From a virus: a stretch of DNA of 50,734 bases. Below are positions 26,100-34,401 of the stretch, piece after piece (the stretch's first letter is position 1; every line of letters starts with the position of its first letter). The notes beneath the pieces are model-generated. The model did not search any database, was not told where the DNA came from, and saw nothing but the letters and a program-made list of their open reading frames with translations. The stretch covers positions 1-50,734 of IMG/VR virus record IMGVR_UViG_3300037225_000234; one strand, written 5' to 3'. The translations under genes were made by a program, and so were the position numbers.

Positions 26100-26606
26100 A
26101 TGACCCCACGGGATGATGATTTTTCGAGCACAGTGTTGGACAGCAAGTGGACTTGGTTTTCAGGAGGAACAGGTTCTACTTATAGCCTTACTGACTGGTT
26201 AGGCAGTCTTTCTATTTATGCTAATAATCCTACTGAATTCGGAACTGCACCAACCCAAAATCTTAATAATATTCCTTATATTATAGAAAACAACATAAAT
26301 GATAATTATGCGGTTGAGGTCAATATCACCAAATTTATTGCCGACGGAACGATTGGTGGACATATTGCCGGCATTCTGATTAAAAAAGATAATAACAATT
26401 TCGCTGTTCTTGTTAAGAAATATTGTGGGTCAGGTAATCCATCCAAAGTTTCGCTTTATGAATGTATTGCCGGAACAATGACTTTAATTCTGCCAGAAGC
26501 GGTATTTGCTGATGATACGAATATACTTTTGCGGTTGGAATGGAAAGACGGACAATTAACCTGTTTTTATCGTAGTTCAGAAAATCCTAATTGGATAGAA
26601 TTATGA
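26100..26606 (+). CDS. Beta-sandwich (DUF1349/LamG-like) tail protein
   Basis: The 168-residue protein starts at ATG 26100 after AAGAGGATAAAATAAA. The segment DDDFSSTVLDSKWTWFSGG is a typical start of DUF1349/LamG-like sandwiches ('ddFn...ld.kW'), followed by GHIAGILIKKDNNNFAVLVKKY and ILLRLEWKDGQLTCFYRSSENPNW. It ends abruptly at NWIEL, so it may be a single-domain adhesin or a truncated one. It lies between J and the two fibre genes and likely binds sugar on the host. Confidence 0.55.
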   Translation: MTPRDDDFSSTVLDSKWTWFSGGTGSTYSLTDWLGSLSIYANNPTEFGTAPTQNLNNIPYIIENNINDNYAVEVNITKFIADGTIGGHIAGILIKKDNNNFAVLVKKYCGSGNPSKVSLYECIAGTMTLILPEAVFADDTNILLRLEWKDGQLTCFYRSSENPNWIEL

Positions 26607-26625
26607 AAAATAAAGGTGAACTAAA

Positions 26626-28086
26626 ATGGCATTAGAAAATTTCACTACATATACTACGGTTGACACGTTTTCACAATTAACTGTTACGGCAAATAATATT
26701 ACTCAAAATAATGGCGATTGCCAAAATCCAGCGTATGTTTATAAGGATGAGGGTGGAGTATATTTTGGTGATTTTACGCATAAATTTACAATAGTTCTTT
26801 CCCGTGGTAGTGGTTCACCCTTTTTAGCACATTGGGCGATTGCTAACAATGTAGCAAGTTTATACCAACTCACACAATATATTTATATGGATGCCTTTTA
26901 TGCTGTAGGCCATTGGGAATTAGGATATTACGATAGTGGAGCGCATCACGCCGGCACAGGTTTTGCTGTTCCTGATGGGACTTATTACGTAACTGTAATA
27001 AGAACCGGTTTGACAACAATATTATTTAATATCTATTCTGATTCAGCAAGAACAATTTTGGTTTATACTTTTGGCGGAACTTGCATAAATACTACTTTTC
27101 GTTATGTTTACGGATTTAATAATTATGGTAACAACACTTTTATAGGACTTAATTCTAACCAAACGCAAGACCTTAATTTAACAGGAGCATATACTGATTG
27201 GACGAAATCTTTATCCGATAGTCAAGGGTCAAGTGACGCATTAACTAAAAAAGTAGGAAAATCTTTATCAGATAGTCAAGGGTCAAGTGACGCATTAACC
27301 AAAAAGGTTGCGAAACCTTTATCAGATAGCGTTTCTGAAAGTGATGGTATAATATTAAATATTGGAAAGGGTATAACTTTATCAGATAGTATTTCCGAAA
27401 GCGATTCAATAATGAAGGACAGTATAAAAGACTTGAATGATGGTGTCTCTGAAAGTGACGCAATAACAAAAGAAAATGCAAAATCTTTATCAGATAGCGT
27501 TACCGTAATTGATACCGAGGTAAGTAATCTTGAATTGACATTAACAGAAAACGTTTCCGTAAATGAGGCGTTGGTAAAAGGCGTCAAGAAACTGTTTTCC
27601 GATAGTATCCATCCTACTGATGCCTCGCCTGCTCCTTATCCAGACGACCATTACAATCAAGCACAAATAGGTTTGTTTGGTTGCAGGTTTACGGGTGATG
27701 GTTCGACCTATCCTAATCCTATTGTAAGATTTAATTATATTCACGTAAGGCGGTTACGGGATATTACAGTTAATTGTAATATGTTAATTGACGTTACGAA
27801 TATTATAGTGGTGAATTGTGATATGGAAATTGACGTTAGGAATTATCTGCCTGTAACAGAATTTGAGGTTAGACAACATATTTTTGAACCAATCATATCT
27901 CTTTACTGGGAAAATCCTGTTGACGCTAATTTTATTTCAACAATTATTATAAGGAAAATGGGTTCTTATCCGGTCAATGTAAACGACGGAACAGTCGTAG
28001 TGGAAACGACTGCGGAAAGTTTTGACGATACATTCCCAACAAAGGGGAAAATATATTATGGAGCATTTGCGAAATATGTTGCATAA
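26626..28086 (+). CDS. Tail fibre 1 with SLSDSxSESD repeats
   Basis: The 486-residue protein has three parts. Residues 1-185 form an N-terminal beta-sandwich starting MALENFTTYTTVD that closely resembles the N-terminus of fibre 2 (MAYQDFTTYTKVD). Residues about 190-330 are imperfect repeats of KSLSDSQGSSDALTKK and SLSDSVSESD. A C-terminal part (HIFEPIISLYWENPVDANFISTIIIRKMGSYP) resembles an Ig/fibronectin-like strand pair. The Ser/Asp repeats probably form a long stalk. A 203-bp block is shared with fibre 2. ATG 26626 follows AAAGGTGAACTAAA. Confidence 0.6.
   Translation: MALENFTTYTTVDTFSQLTVTANNITQNNGDCQNPAYVYKDEGGVYFGDFTHKFTIVLSRGSGSPFLAHWAIANNVASLYQLTQYIYMDAFYAVGHWELGYYDSGAHHAGTGFAVPDGTYYVTVIRTGLTTILFNIYSDSARTILVYTFGGTCINTTFRYVYGFNNYGNNTFIGLNSNQTQDLNLTGAYTDWTKSLSDSQGSSDALTKKVGKSLSDSQGSSDALTKKVAKPLSDSVSESDGIILNIGKGITLSDSISESDSIMKDSIKDLNDGVSESDAITKENAKSLSDSVTVIDTEVSNLELTLTENVSVNEALVKGVKKLFSDSIHPTDASPAPYPDDHYNQAQIGLFGCRFTGDGSTYPNPIVRFNYIHVRRLRDITVNCNMLIDVTNIIVVNCDMEIDVRNYLPVTEFEVRQHIFEPIISLYWENPVDANFISTIIIRKMGSYPVNVNDGTVVVETTAESFDDTFPTKGKIYYGAFAKYVA
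27403..27605 (+). repeat. Fibre repeat block, copy 1
   Basis: This 203-bp block (from GATTCAATAATGAAGGAC to CTGTTTTCCGATAG) reappears at 28793-28995 at an offset of 1390 bases, with about two mismatches. It codes the same stretch of stalk repeats in both fibre genes. Confidence 0.9.
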
Positions 28087-28099
28087 GGGGGAATATTAA

Positions 28100-29635
28100 G
28101 TGGCGTATCAAGATTTTACTACATATACGAAAGTTGACCTTAATCCTAATCACTTTTACAGTATAACGGCGACAAGGATAACTCACCAAAGCGATTGTAG
28201 TTACGTGGCGTATGTTTATTTAGATAAAGGTGCAGGTCATTTTGGGGATTTTACACATTTAGTTGACGTATTTCCTTCATCAACCTCACTTTACGCCGGT
28301 TGGCAAGCGGCTCAATGGATGTTATCAAACAGCGTAGATTCTATGTCTAATCTTATTGCTAACGGAAATGATTTTATGGCTGTTTACTTTGAGGCAGTCC
28401 AACCAGGGCAAACTGCTTATTGGTGGAGGTTCGTATCTAAAAATTACGGAACATACTCTTGGCAAGATACTGGCCAAAACATAGGTGGGGGGACTAAACG
28501 TTACTTAAAAATAGTAAGGTCAGGGTCAACAATAACAATTTATATTTACAGTGATGTGGCCAGAACAATTTTGGTAACTTCATTTGGTGGGACTTGCGAA
28601 ACAACAACATATCGATATGTCTATGGTTGGAACGATTATCAAAATGGTGTAGCTGTAGGAGGTTACGTAGAAAATTTGGATTTAGGTGTAGAATCAACCA
28701 ATTGGACACAAAGTTTATCGGATAGCGTTTCAGAAAGCGACAGCATGGTTATTACAAGAAGTTTGAGTTTGTCGGATAGTGTTTCTGAAAGTGATTCAAT
28801 AATGAAGGACAGTATAAAAGACTTGAATGATGGTGTCTCTGAAAGTGACGCAATAACAAAAGAAAATGCAAAATCTTTATCAGATAGCGTTACCGTAATT
28901 GATACCGAGGTAAGTAATCTTGAATTGACATTGACAGAAAACGTTTCCGTAAATGAGGCGTTGGTAAAAGGCGTCAGGAAACTGTTTTCCGATAGCGTTG
29001 TTCCCACAGACGTTGAAGTTCCTGTTTTGTCGTATTACACTTATCCGGCTTATGACGCAACAATGCCGATATTGCTTTCAATGTATAGGAATGTCACAGC
29101 CAGATTTACTACGCTTTACAATTCAATTGCCTATGGCTTGTTTTACAGTCTGGCAAGGGCAATAACACAATTAGCCGAGATAGATTGGGTTACAGCAATG
29201 AAACAAATGAATATTAAAACCGCTACAAATAATTTTCTTGCATTATGGGGAAGTTATTTCGGTGCAAAACGGTATTCCGGCGAAAGCGATTTTGCTTATT
29301 CAAGCAGAATTATTAAAAGAGTTACTGCACCACGTAACATTGAAAGTGCTATACTGGACGCTGTTTTATCAGTAGGCGGCGTTTTCTTTGCGGAAATCAA
29401 AGAACAACTTGCAGGTTCAATGTTTATAGGGTATTCTTATATTGGGTTTGACGGTGCACCTGGCTACGAGCAGATGTCCGATTTTATAAGTGGTGGAATA
29501 GGCGAAACACCATTTTTCTTTGTGGTTTTTGTTAAAATAAAGAAAAATACTAATTTTCGGGCAATTCTTGATGCAATTAACGATAATCGAGCAGGTGGTA
29601 TGAATTATGTAGTTCAGATATTGGAGGAAATTTAA
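28100..29635 (+). CDS. Tail fibre 2 with C-terminal gpI/DUF2612-like domain
   Basis: The GTG start at 28100 follows GGGGGAATATTAA. The 511-residue protein carries the same N-terminal domain type as fibre 1 and the same SLSDSVSESD stalk. The C-terminal 200 residues are different: MYRNVTARFTTLYNSIAYGL, TAMKQMNIKTATNNFLALWGSYFGAKRYSGESDFAYSSRIIKRVTAPRNIESAILDAVL. This matches baseplate/tail proteins of the gpI/DUF2612 type, which follow gpJ in P2-like phages and connect fibres to the baseplate. So the gene fuses a fibre stalk to a gpI-like baseplate domain, in the place expected for gpI. Confidence 0.62.
   Translation: MAYQDFTTYTKVDLNPNHFYSITATRITHQSDCSYVAYVYLDKGAGHFGDFTHLVDVFPSSTSLYAGWQAAQWMLSNSVDSMSNLIANGNDFMAVYFEAVQPGQTAYWWRFVSKNYGTYSWQDTGQNIGGGTKRYLKIVRSGSTITIYIYSDVARTILVTSFGGTCETTTYRYVYGWNDYQNGVAVGGYVENLDLGVESTNWTQSLSDSVSESDSMVITRSLSLSDSVSESDSIMKDSIKDLNDGVSESDAITKENAKSLSDSVTVIDTEVSNLELTLTENVSVNEALVKGVRKLFSDSVVPTDVEVPVLSYYTYPAYDATMPILLSMYRNVTARFTTLYNSIAYGLFYSLARAITQLAEIDWVTAMKQMNIKTATNNFLALWGSYFGAKRYSGESDFAYSSRIIKRVTAPRNIESAILDAVLSVGGVFFAEIKEQLAGSMFIGYSYIGFDGAPGYEQMSDFISGGIGETPFFFVVFVKIKKNTNFRAILDAINDNRAGGMNYVVQILEEI
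28793..28995 (+). repeat. Fibre repeat block, copy 2
   Basis: Near-identical second copy of 27403-27605, in frame within fibre 2. The low divergence, compared with the much more different N-terminal domains of the two genes, indicates recent duplication or ongoing gene conversion. Confidence 0.9.
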
Positions 29636-29637
29636 TT

Positions 29638-29751
29638 ATGAAAAAAATAAATAGATGCGTAAATTTTGGAATTGTTATATTAAATGAGGTAAGAGATAAA
29701 AAAAATGGCCTAATAAACACAAAAATTAAATTCTCAAAAGGAGGGTATTAA
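29638..29751 (+). CDS. Small basic protein of unknown function
   Basis: A 37-residue ORF (MKKINRCVNFGIVILNEVRDKK...) starts at ATG 29638, after TTGGAGGAAATTTAATT, and ends just before the next gene. Its 3' end also holds the ribosome site AAAGGAGGG for the following gene. A good start site supports it, but length is marginal. Confidence 0.4.
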   Translation: MKKINRCVNFGIVILNEVRDKKNGLINTKIKFSKGGY

Positions 29752-29752
29752 G

Positions 29753-31249
29753 ATGAGTAAAACTTTATTTAACAACTACGAACAACTGGATTTGGCATTA
29801 GCACAATCCTTGGCTGATTTACCACAGGCAGAACTGTTTGATTTAGTCAGGCGGTTATTGTTTGCCGGCGATTACCGGATAAATGGCGGATTGGTTATTT
29901 CAACCACACCTGCCAGTGCACAATGTGTATTGGAAATCGGTGATTTTGTTAAGGGCACTGGTTCTTTTTACAGCCTGCTTTCTAACGCAACTCTGAACAT
30001 ACTTTCAGGAACAGAAAGCCAGGCAGGAAACATTTGGGGAACGGGTCTTGCGGCTGACGGCAGTGACCCAAGAAAAGATATTATTTGCATAAACTATCTT
30101 GCCAAAGACGGCACGCTGGCGACCAAGAATTTCATTGACCCGACAACCAATCCGCCAACGCAATACACGCAATTAGTAGATACGATTACTGAACGTTCCT
30201 ATACTATCGCTGTTATACACGGAAGTCCTAATCCGTCGCCTGCTGAACCTGCTGTTCCAAGTGGTTATCTTAAATTAGCGGTAATAACAGTTCAGGCAGG
30301 TGCAACGGTTATCAACCCTGGTAATATCATAAATACCACTGTAAATAACCTGACACGATTGGATTTGTTTATGGCGACACACGGAATGGATACTATCGCA
30401 ACGGATTTTCTGCACAGTTCCGGCGTGTTCAACGGTTATCTCGCTTCAATGTTAGTTACAGAAGCAAGCCCACAATCTATGGCGGTAATAATAAGTGCAG
30501 GTAGATTGATGAGTGAGGGATATTTGGTTGATTTAACAACTGACCTGACAAAAGCCGTTGACCCTGTGTCCTATGTTGACGTTGTTGACGAGGTAGTGGA
30601 CTTTTCAGGTGGAAACACACAGTCATTGGTTGAAGATACAACTCCGCCTCATTTGGTAAGAGGTAGTGGTGTTGATGTAACCGATTCAACTGGAACAGTC
30701 CATTATATTGTTACTTACGACGCTGACGAATCCGGACAGGTATGTATTAAAACAGTAACTGCACAGATTAAGAGGATTGATACAGCCAACGTGCCGGATA
30801 GCGTAAAAGTTGATTACCGATATTACCTGCCTCGATATGACATTGTTGAGGTAAACTGGACGAACTCAACATTTACAATTAAAAGCGGTGTTCCCTTACA
30901 TACGCCGGCCGTTCCTGCTACAGATACCGATAATATGAAACTGGCTGATATATATGTTGGCGAGGGTATTACTATAATTGTAGATGCCAATATAACCGAC
31001 CGTAGAACATTCATTCCTAATTTGGATAATATTGTGCCGGTCAGGGAAGTTCCGGTGGGAACACCTAACAGTATCTTGCTCACGTTCACTATTACTTATC
31101 CGGCACAGGGAAATCAAATTGATGTTTATAGGAACGGCTTGAGATTAAGGCCGACAGATGACTACACTTTCAGTGGCACTACGATAACAATGGTTATCGC
31201 ACCCTCTACCGGTTCAAACCTTTACGTAGAATATATGAGAGCATTTTAA
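29753..31249 (+). CDS. Phage tail/appendage structural protein (DUF4815-like)
   Basis: The 498-residue protein starts at ATG 29753 after AAAGGAGGGTATTAAG. A start like LFNNYEQLDLALAQSLADLPQAELFDLVRRLLFAGDYRINGGLVIS resembles DUF4815-type virion proteins; the middle has DYRYYLPRYDIVEVNWTNSTFTIKSGVP, typical of proteins that attach fibres. The C-terminus (ITYPAQGNQIDVYRNGLRLRPTDDYTFSGTTITMVIAP) is a fibre-tip repeat often found at receptor-binding ends. A role in fibre assembly or host binding is inferred. It is the last structural gene before the lysis cassette. Confidence 0.55.
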   Translation: MSKTLFNNYEQLDLALAQSLADLPQAELFDLVRRLLFAGDYRINGGLVISTTPASAQCVLEIGDFVKGTGSFYSLLSNATLNILSGTESQAGNIWGTGLAADGSDPRKDIICINYLAKDGTLATKNFIDPTTNPPTQYTQLVDTITERSYTIAVIHGSPNPSPAEPAVPSGYLKLAVITVQAGATVINPGNIINTTVNNLTRLDLFMATHGMDTIATDFLHSSGVFNGYLASMLVTEASPQSMAVIISAGRLMSEGYLVDLTTDLTKAVDPVSYVDVVDEVVDFSGGNTQSLVEDTTPPHLVRGSGVDVTDSTGTVHYIVTYDADESGQVCIKTVTAQIKRIDTANVPDSVKVDYRYYLPRYDIVEVNWTNSTFTIKSGVPLHTPAVPATDTDNMKLADIYVGEGITIIVDANITDRRTFIPNLDNIVPVREVPVGTPNSILLTFTITYPAQGNQIDVYRNGLRLRPTDDYTFSGTTITMVIAPSTGSNLYVEYMRAF

Positions 31250-31264
31250 AAAAGGAAAATAATT

Positions 31265-31699
31265 ATGAGTGACGAAAAAGAAAATCAAGAAAATTGGAAC
31301 AGACGAGAACTGGATAGGGATGCCAAACAAAACATTCAAGGCATTCAAAAAGATATAACTCTGATAAAACAGTATATTGTCAAGGGAGAACAACGAGAAG
31401 AATCTCTTGCGAAGATAGTAGCAAAACATGACAATATACTTTATGGCAACGGAAAAGAGGGCATAGTAATTTCTGTGGCAAAATTAGTTGATACGGCACA
31501 CGCATTGGCAGATGATATGTGGAATAAATCAAATGGAATAGGTTTTAAATTGGATTCTATTATGGCAAAGAAAAAAGATTATGATGAAGCCGTTAAAGCC
31601 ATAAATAATTTAACTATCAAGGTTGGGATAGTCAGCGGTTTTATTGGCGGAGTTTTTGGTCTTATTGCAGGATTTCTTGAGAGGATATTCCATAAATGA
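31265..31699 (+). CDS. Membrane protein with coiled coil and C-terminal TM (XhlA-like)
   Basis: The 144-residue protein starts at ATG 31265 after AAAAAGGAAAATAATT. Residues 1-115 are charged and helical; residues about 121-140 (IVSGFIGGVFGLIAGFL) form one membrane segment near the C-terminus. Size and layout resemble hemolysin XhlA or accessory lysis proteins. It opens the lysis gene cluster and is ATGA-coupled to the next gene. Function is inferred from architecture and position. Confidence 0.5.
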   Translation: MSDEKENQENWNRRELDRDAKQNIQGIQKDITLIKQYIVKGEQREESLAKIVAKHDNILYGNGKEGIVISVAKLVDTAHALADDMWNKSNGIGFKLDSIMAKKKDYDEAVKAINNLTIKVGIVSGFIGGVFGLIAGFLERIFHK

Positions 31700-31851
31700 G
31701 CAACAAAATCAGGACAGAGGAAAAATGTCCAAAATGCGAGACATTTCTTGATAAAGAGTTTTGGGGTGCGACAAATGGGAACGAAGATTGGCTTTATGTC
31801 TGTTTAAAATGTGGGTATTTTATTATAAAGAACGAGAAAAAGGAGGAATGA
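31696..31851 (+). CDS. Small zinc-ribbon protein
   Basis: The 51-residue ORF starts at ATG 31696, overlapping the previous stop (ATGA). It contains CPKCETFLD and CLKCGYFII, two CxxC pairs spaced as in a zinc ribbon. A longer overlapping frame in this stretch is a shadow: the next gene's ribosome site AGGAGG (31841-31846) lies at the end of this ORF. Its function in the lysis cluster is unknown. Confidence 0.55.
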   Translation: MSNKIRTEEKCPKCETFLDKEFWGATNGNEDWLYVCLKCGYFIIKNEKKEE

Positions 31852-31853
31852 AA

Positions 31854-32183
31854 ATGGTAATGAAACTACTAAATAAAATCAATAAGAGTATTGACCCTGT
31901 AACAAAAGACCGTATATCACGATTAGTGTTTGGTGGAAAATTGGTTCTGTGCGTTTTGCTTATAATTCTTAAATATCTGCAACCCTCGTTTAACGATTAT
32001 GTTTTAGGATTATTGATTTTGGTTCTTATTTTGGCTCGCTCTCTTGATAGTCTGAATATTTCAACACCTTGGCTTACTATCACTGGTGCTGATTATGTAA
32101 AGGAACAGGTAAGACTTAAATCCGAAAGTGCGAAAAGTTCTACGCCACCGGAAACGACAAATGGGGTAAGTCCCAATGCTTAA
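31854..32183 (+). CDS. Putative holin with two membrane segments
   Basis: I place the start at ATG 31854, seven bases after AGGAGG (31841-31846), rather than at upstream starts that would overlap the zinc-ribbon gene. The product is about 109 residues with two hydrophobic segments (LVLCVLLIILKYL and YVLGLLILVLILARSL), a short basic N-terminus and a polar C-tail. This is the class II holin layout. It lies just before the amidase and overlaps it by 8 bases. The C-tail ends TTNGVSPNA, echoed by TTNGISPK in the second holin-like gene downstream. Confidence 0.6.
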   Translation: MVMKLLNKINKSIDPVTKDRISRLVFGGKLVLCVLLIILKYLQPSFNDYVLGLLILVLILARSLDSLNISTPWLTITGADYVKEQVRLKSESAKSSTPPETTNGVSPNA

Positions 32184-32907
32184 TACAATCAAGGCATTTT
32201 TCAATTGTCTTTTAGGAATTCTCAAAAACGAAAAGACAATGAAAATTAACGTTATTGCACCCAACCCGACCCCACAAGAGGTCGGACAACCGGCGGTAGG
32301 GGAAAGGGTGTCTTTACCCCCTACCGCACCTGTTGATACAACGCCTCTGAAATCTCAATATGATAAAGCCGTAGAACAACTGGTCAATCTTAATGGTAGT
32401 CGTCCGTGGACTTGGATAGTAATTCACCACAGTTCCAACAAGGACGGGATAACTCACGAATGGGATGCGATTAGGAATTACCATACCAATTGGCGTTTAG
32501 ACGGTGGAATAATCACATTTCAGGAAGCATTGAAATTGCAGGCACAGGGTAAGGTCGTCATAGCACCTTGGGTCGATATTGGTTATAATTTTGGAATATC
32601 ACACGATGGCGATACTTATAATTATCAAGTTGGGCGTTCATTAATTATACCTGGTGCACACGCAATAAATTTCAATCAAAAGGCTATTGGCATTTGCGTT
32701 TGCGGTAATTTTATGAAAGTGTCGCCAAATGAGACGCAACTGGAAATGTTGGTTGCACTTATCAAGTATTTAATGAAGCAATTTAATATTCCAGTAAACA
32801 ACGTTGTCGGTCACAAAGAAACTTACACCATATTAAAAGAACCAATAGGGACAGAGTGTCCTGGTGATAAGTTTGATTTGGATGACCTACGGAAAAGGCT
32901 GGCTTAA
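32176..32907 (+). CDS. Endolysin: N-acetylmuramoyl-L-alanine amidase (Amidase_2)
   Basis: The 243-residue protein contains the amidase-2/T7-lysozyme zinc site: WIVIHHSSN (first His), VVGHKET (second His) and GTECPGDKF (Cys). It cuts the bond between muramic acid and L-alanine in peptidoglycan. The start at 32176 gives a hydrophobic N-terminus (LNTIKAFFNCLLGIL) which might act as a signal anchor; an in-frame ATG at 32239 would give the bare enzyme. A Pro-rich linker (residues 28-55) separates it from the catalytic domain. Adjacent to the holin candidate. Confidence 0.85.
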   Translation: MLNTIKAFFNCLLGILKNEKTMKINVIAPNPTPQEVGQPAVGERVSLPPTAPVDTTPLKSQYDKAVEQLVNLNGSRPWTWIVIHHSSNKDGITHEWDAIRNYHTNWRLDGGIITFQEALKLQAQGKVVIAPWVDIGYNFGISHDGDTYNYQVGRSLIIPGAHAINFNQKAIGICVCGNFMKVSPNETQLEMLVALIKYLMKQFNIPVNNVVGHKETYTILKEPIGTECPGDKFDLDDLRKRLA

Positions 32908-33071
32908 TGTATTGTGGAAGATGCGAAAAGGAGATTGAACCAAAAATAATTAAAGGAAAAGTTGAGAAACAGAAAGTCATAAAATATTATTGCAGTCTCT
33001 GTGGCACTTTCTTGAAAATTGAATTTCAGGAGAATAAAGTCGCAGAAAACAATTCAGAAGAGGGGGAATAG
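32907..33071 (+). CDS. Small zinc-ribbon protein
   Basis: The 54-residue ORF (MYCGRCEKEIEPK...YYCSLCGTFLKIEF) starts at ATG 32907, overlapping the amidase stop by one base (TAATG). Two CxxC pairs fit a zinc ribbon. An acidic tail follows. Its end contains the GAGGGGG ribosome site of the next gene. Confidence 0.55.
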   Translation: MYCGRCEKEIEPKIIKGKVEKQKVIKYYCSLCGTFLKIEFQENKVAENNSEEGE

Positions 33072-33073
33072 AA

Positions 33074-33535
33074 ATGAAAAAGTGGATTTTGGCTTTTATA
33101 GTTTGCCTGCTTGTCGCAAGTCCAGTGGTGGCACTTGCGGATGGGACAACGGCAGGAACAACTCTTTCGCCAACGGAAAATTTGGTGCTTAAATTTTTCC
33201 CAAGTTTCCCGACGCTTTGTGGAGATTATTTTTACAGTATTTCTGACGGTGCTTCCGCCATTGGTCTTACTACTACACTGGCAAATTGGCGGTTTCTTAC
33301 TTTGAAAACAGGGTATATTACACAGATTACTGGTTTTCCTAATCCTTCAAATATAGCATTACTGGATTTGCAGATAGACCTGAATACCCTATTGTCGAAA
33401 GATAAAATAGTGACAATTTGGAAAGATTTACTTAATATTTCGCTTGGGGTGTGGTCAGGATTAGATTTATCTCAAGACCCTGTAAAGGTTAAGTGGGGTA
33501 TCAATGCAACAATAATTCAACTTTACTTTAATTAG
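33074..33535 (+). CDS. Secreted protein with signal peptide, beta-rich
   Basis: The 153-residue protein starts at ATG 33074 after GAGGGGGAATAGAA. Residues 1-22 (KKWILAFIVCLLVASPVVALA) are a classical signal peptide with an ALA-D cleavage site. The mature part has alternating hydrophobic stretches and ends VKVKWGINATIIQLYFN, a strand like the last strand of outer-membrane barrels. It may be a small periplasmic or outer-membrane protein used in lysis or surface change. No spanin lipobox is present. Function not recognised. Confidence 0.6.
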   Translation: MKKWILAFIVCLLVASPVVALADGTTAGTTLSPTENLVLKFFPSFPTLCGDYFYSISDGASAIGLTTTLANWRFLTLKTGYITQITGFPNPSNIALLDLQIDLNTLLSKDKIVTIWKDLLNISLGVWSGLDLSQDPVKVKWGINATIIQLYFN

Positions 33536-33573
33536 GAATTAAGAAAAATTAAGAAAAAAGGAGAGTGATTAAG

Positions 33574-33933
33574 ATGGATTTGAATAGTTTGTTGAATGGT
33601 GGTCTGATTTTTAAGATAGTTGTTGGAATACTCGGTATTTTGGGTATCGCCAAATATTTTAAGAACAGAGCCATACAGAAATGGGCGAATTTAGCATTTA
33701 AAATTGTAGAAGAAGCGGACAGAATCAATATTGCGGAAGGCGACAAAAGCAAAATTCTCGACAAAATTTCTATGTTCTCTGAAAAGTTCACAGAACTGAT
33801 GAAAAATGCCGGATGGTTAGTTTTGACAAATTCCGATATAGAACAGGCTCAAAATATTGCCAAGGCCATAAATGTTATTTATGAAAATGGTAAGGCTTTG
33901 GTTTCTACGACAAATGGAATAAGCCCAAAATAA
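33574..33933 (+). CDS. Holin-like protein (LL-H-type layout)
   Basis: ATG 33574 is chosen because GGAG lies ten bases upstream; the GTG at 33565 has no spacing for a ribosome site. The 119-residue product has one N-terminal membrane segment (IFKIVVGILGILGIAKYF) followed by a charged helix-rich domain (FKIVEEADRINIAEGDKSKILDKISMF), the layout of LL-H-family holins. Its end reads ALVSTTNGISPK. The last codons form CCC-AAAA, followed by a stop and a strong stem-loop, so a longer -1 product may also be made. Confidence 0.6.
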   Translation: MDLNSLLNGGLIFKIVVGILGILGIAKYFKNRAIQKWANLAFKIVEEADRINIAEGDKSKILDKISMFSEKFTELMKNAGWLVLTNSDIEQAQNIAKAINVIYENGKALVSTTNGISPK

Positions 33934-33986
33934 CAACGCCGACCAGTATTGACTTTCAGTCAAGAACTGGCATATTGGCAACGGCG
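33924..33986 (+). other. Candidate -1 programmed frameshift element
   Basis: A perfect slippery heptamer C-CCA-AAA occupies 33924-33930, immediately before the in-frame TAA. Six bases later a stem-loop starts: CGCCG (33937-33941) with CGGCG (33982-33986), CCAGT (33943-33947) with ACTGG (33966-33970), and TTGACT (33949-33954) with AGTCAA (33958-33963). Heptamer, spacing and structure match known -1 frameshift signals. The -1 frame is open to 34214. Confidence 0.55.
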
Positions 33987-34214
33987 GTAGATGGGAAAAC
34001 GTCCTTTGAAAAGGCGACTTTTATGGCTATTGGGGGCATAAGCGATAGACTTCACGCTGACCTCGTTGGAAACGGGCTACGTATAGGCTTGGGTGCTTGT
34101 TTTGACGTGTTTAAGGGTGTAGATGTAGGAATCTATGCTACCACTCCATTTAATCCATTTAAGGCTCTTTTTAAGGAGATTAACCCTGCAATTGGGATAA
34201 CGGCAAGATTTTAG
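33930..34214 (+). CDS. Beta-strand-rich extension of the holin-like protein (by -1 shift)
   Basis: This frame is open through 33900-34214 but has no ATG or ribosome site; the first usable start is TTG 33975. It encodes DGKTSFEKATFMAIGGISDRL, LRIGLGACFDVFKGVDVGIYATTPFNPF and ends INPAIGITARF, with a terminal Phe as in outer-membrane barrels. With the -1 shift at 33924-33930, a fusion of about 213 residues (119+94) would form. Alternatives: a remnant of a barrel gene, or a separate gene with a TTG start. The choice needs mass spectrometry. Confidence 0.4.
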   Translation: MTTPTSIDFQSRTGILATAVDGKTSFEKATFMAIGGISDRLHADLVGNGLRIGLGACFDVFKGVDVGIYATTPFNPFKALFKEINPAIGITARF

Positions 34215-34372
34215 CAACACCAGAGGCAAGCCAGTCCTCCGGTCTTACCGCCGAGAGGCAAAAACGGGGTTTCCACCCACCGCAGTTTCGAGGGCGAGAC
34301 GAAAGTTTCGCCCTCTCGCCTATCCATTCCTAATAGTCGAACCGGTCAGATAAAGATAGTTGAAAATAATAC
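34215..34372 (+). other. Non-coding region with strong hairpin
   Basis: No gene is seen in this stretch. It holds an 11-bp stem with a GAAA loop (34290-34315, GAGGGCGA pairing with TCGCCCTC plus inner pairs), not followed by a T-run. It also has a motif CACCAGAGGCAAGCCAG (34218-34234) that recurs with small changes at 44642-44659. It separates late (structural and lysis) genes from the first early promoter, so it may be the end of the late transcript or a structured leader. Confidence 0.5.
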
Positions 34373-34401
34373 TTGACAAATCTGTCATAATATGTTATAA
34401 T
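34373..34401 (+). promoter_or_regulatory. Near-consensus sigma-70 promoter P1
   Basis: TTGACA (34373-34378), 17-base spacer, extended -10 TGT-TATAAT (TATAAT at 34396-34401). It precedes the small gene at 34430. The spacer shares ATAATATGTTATAATAT with promoter P3. Confidence 0.88.
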
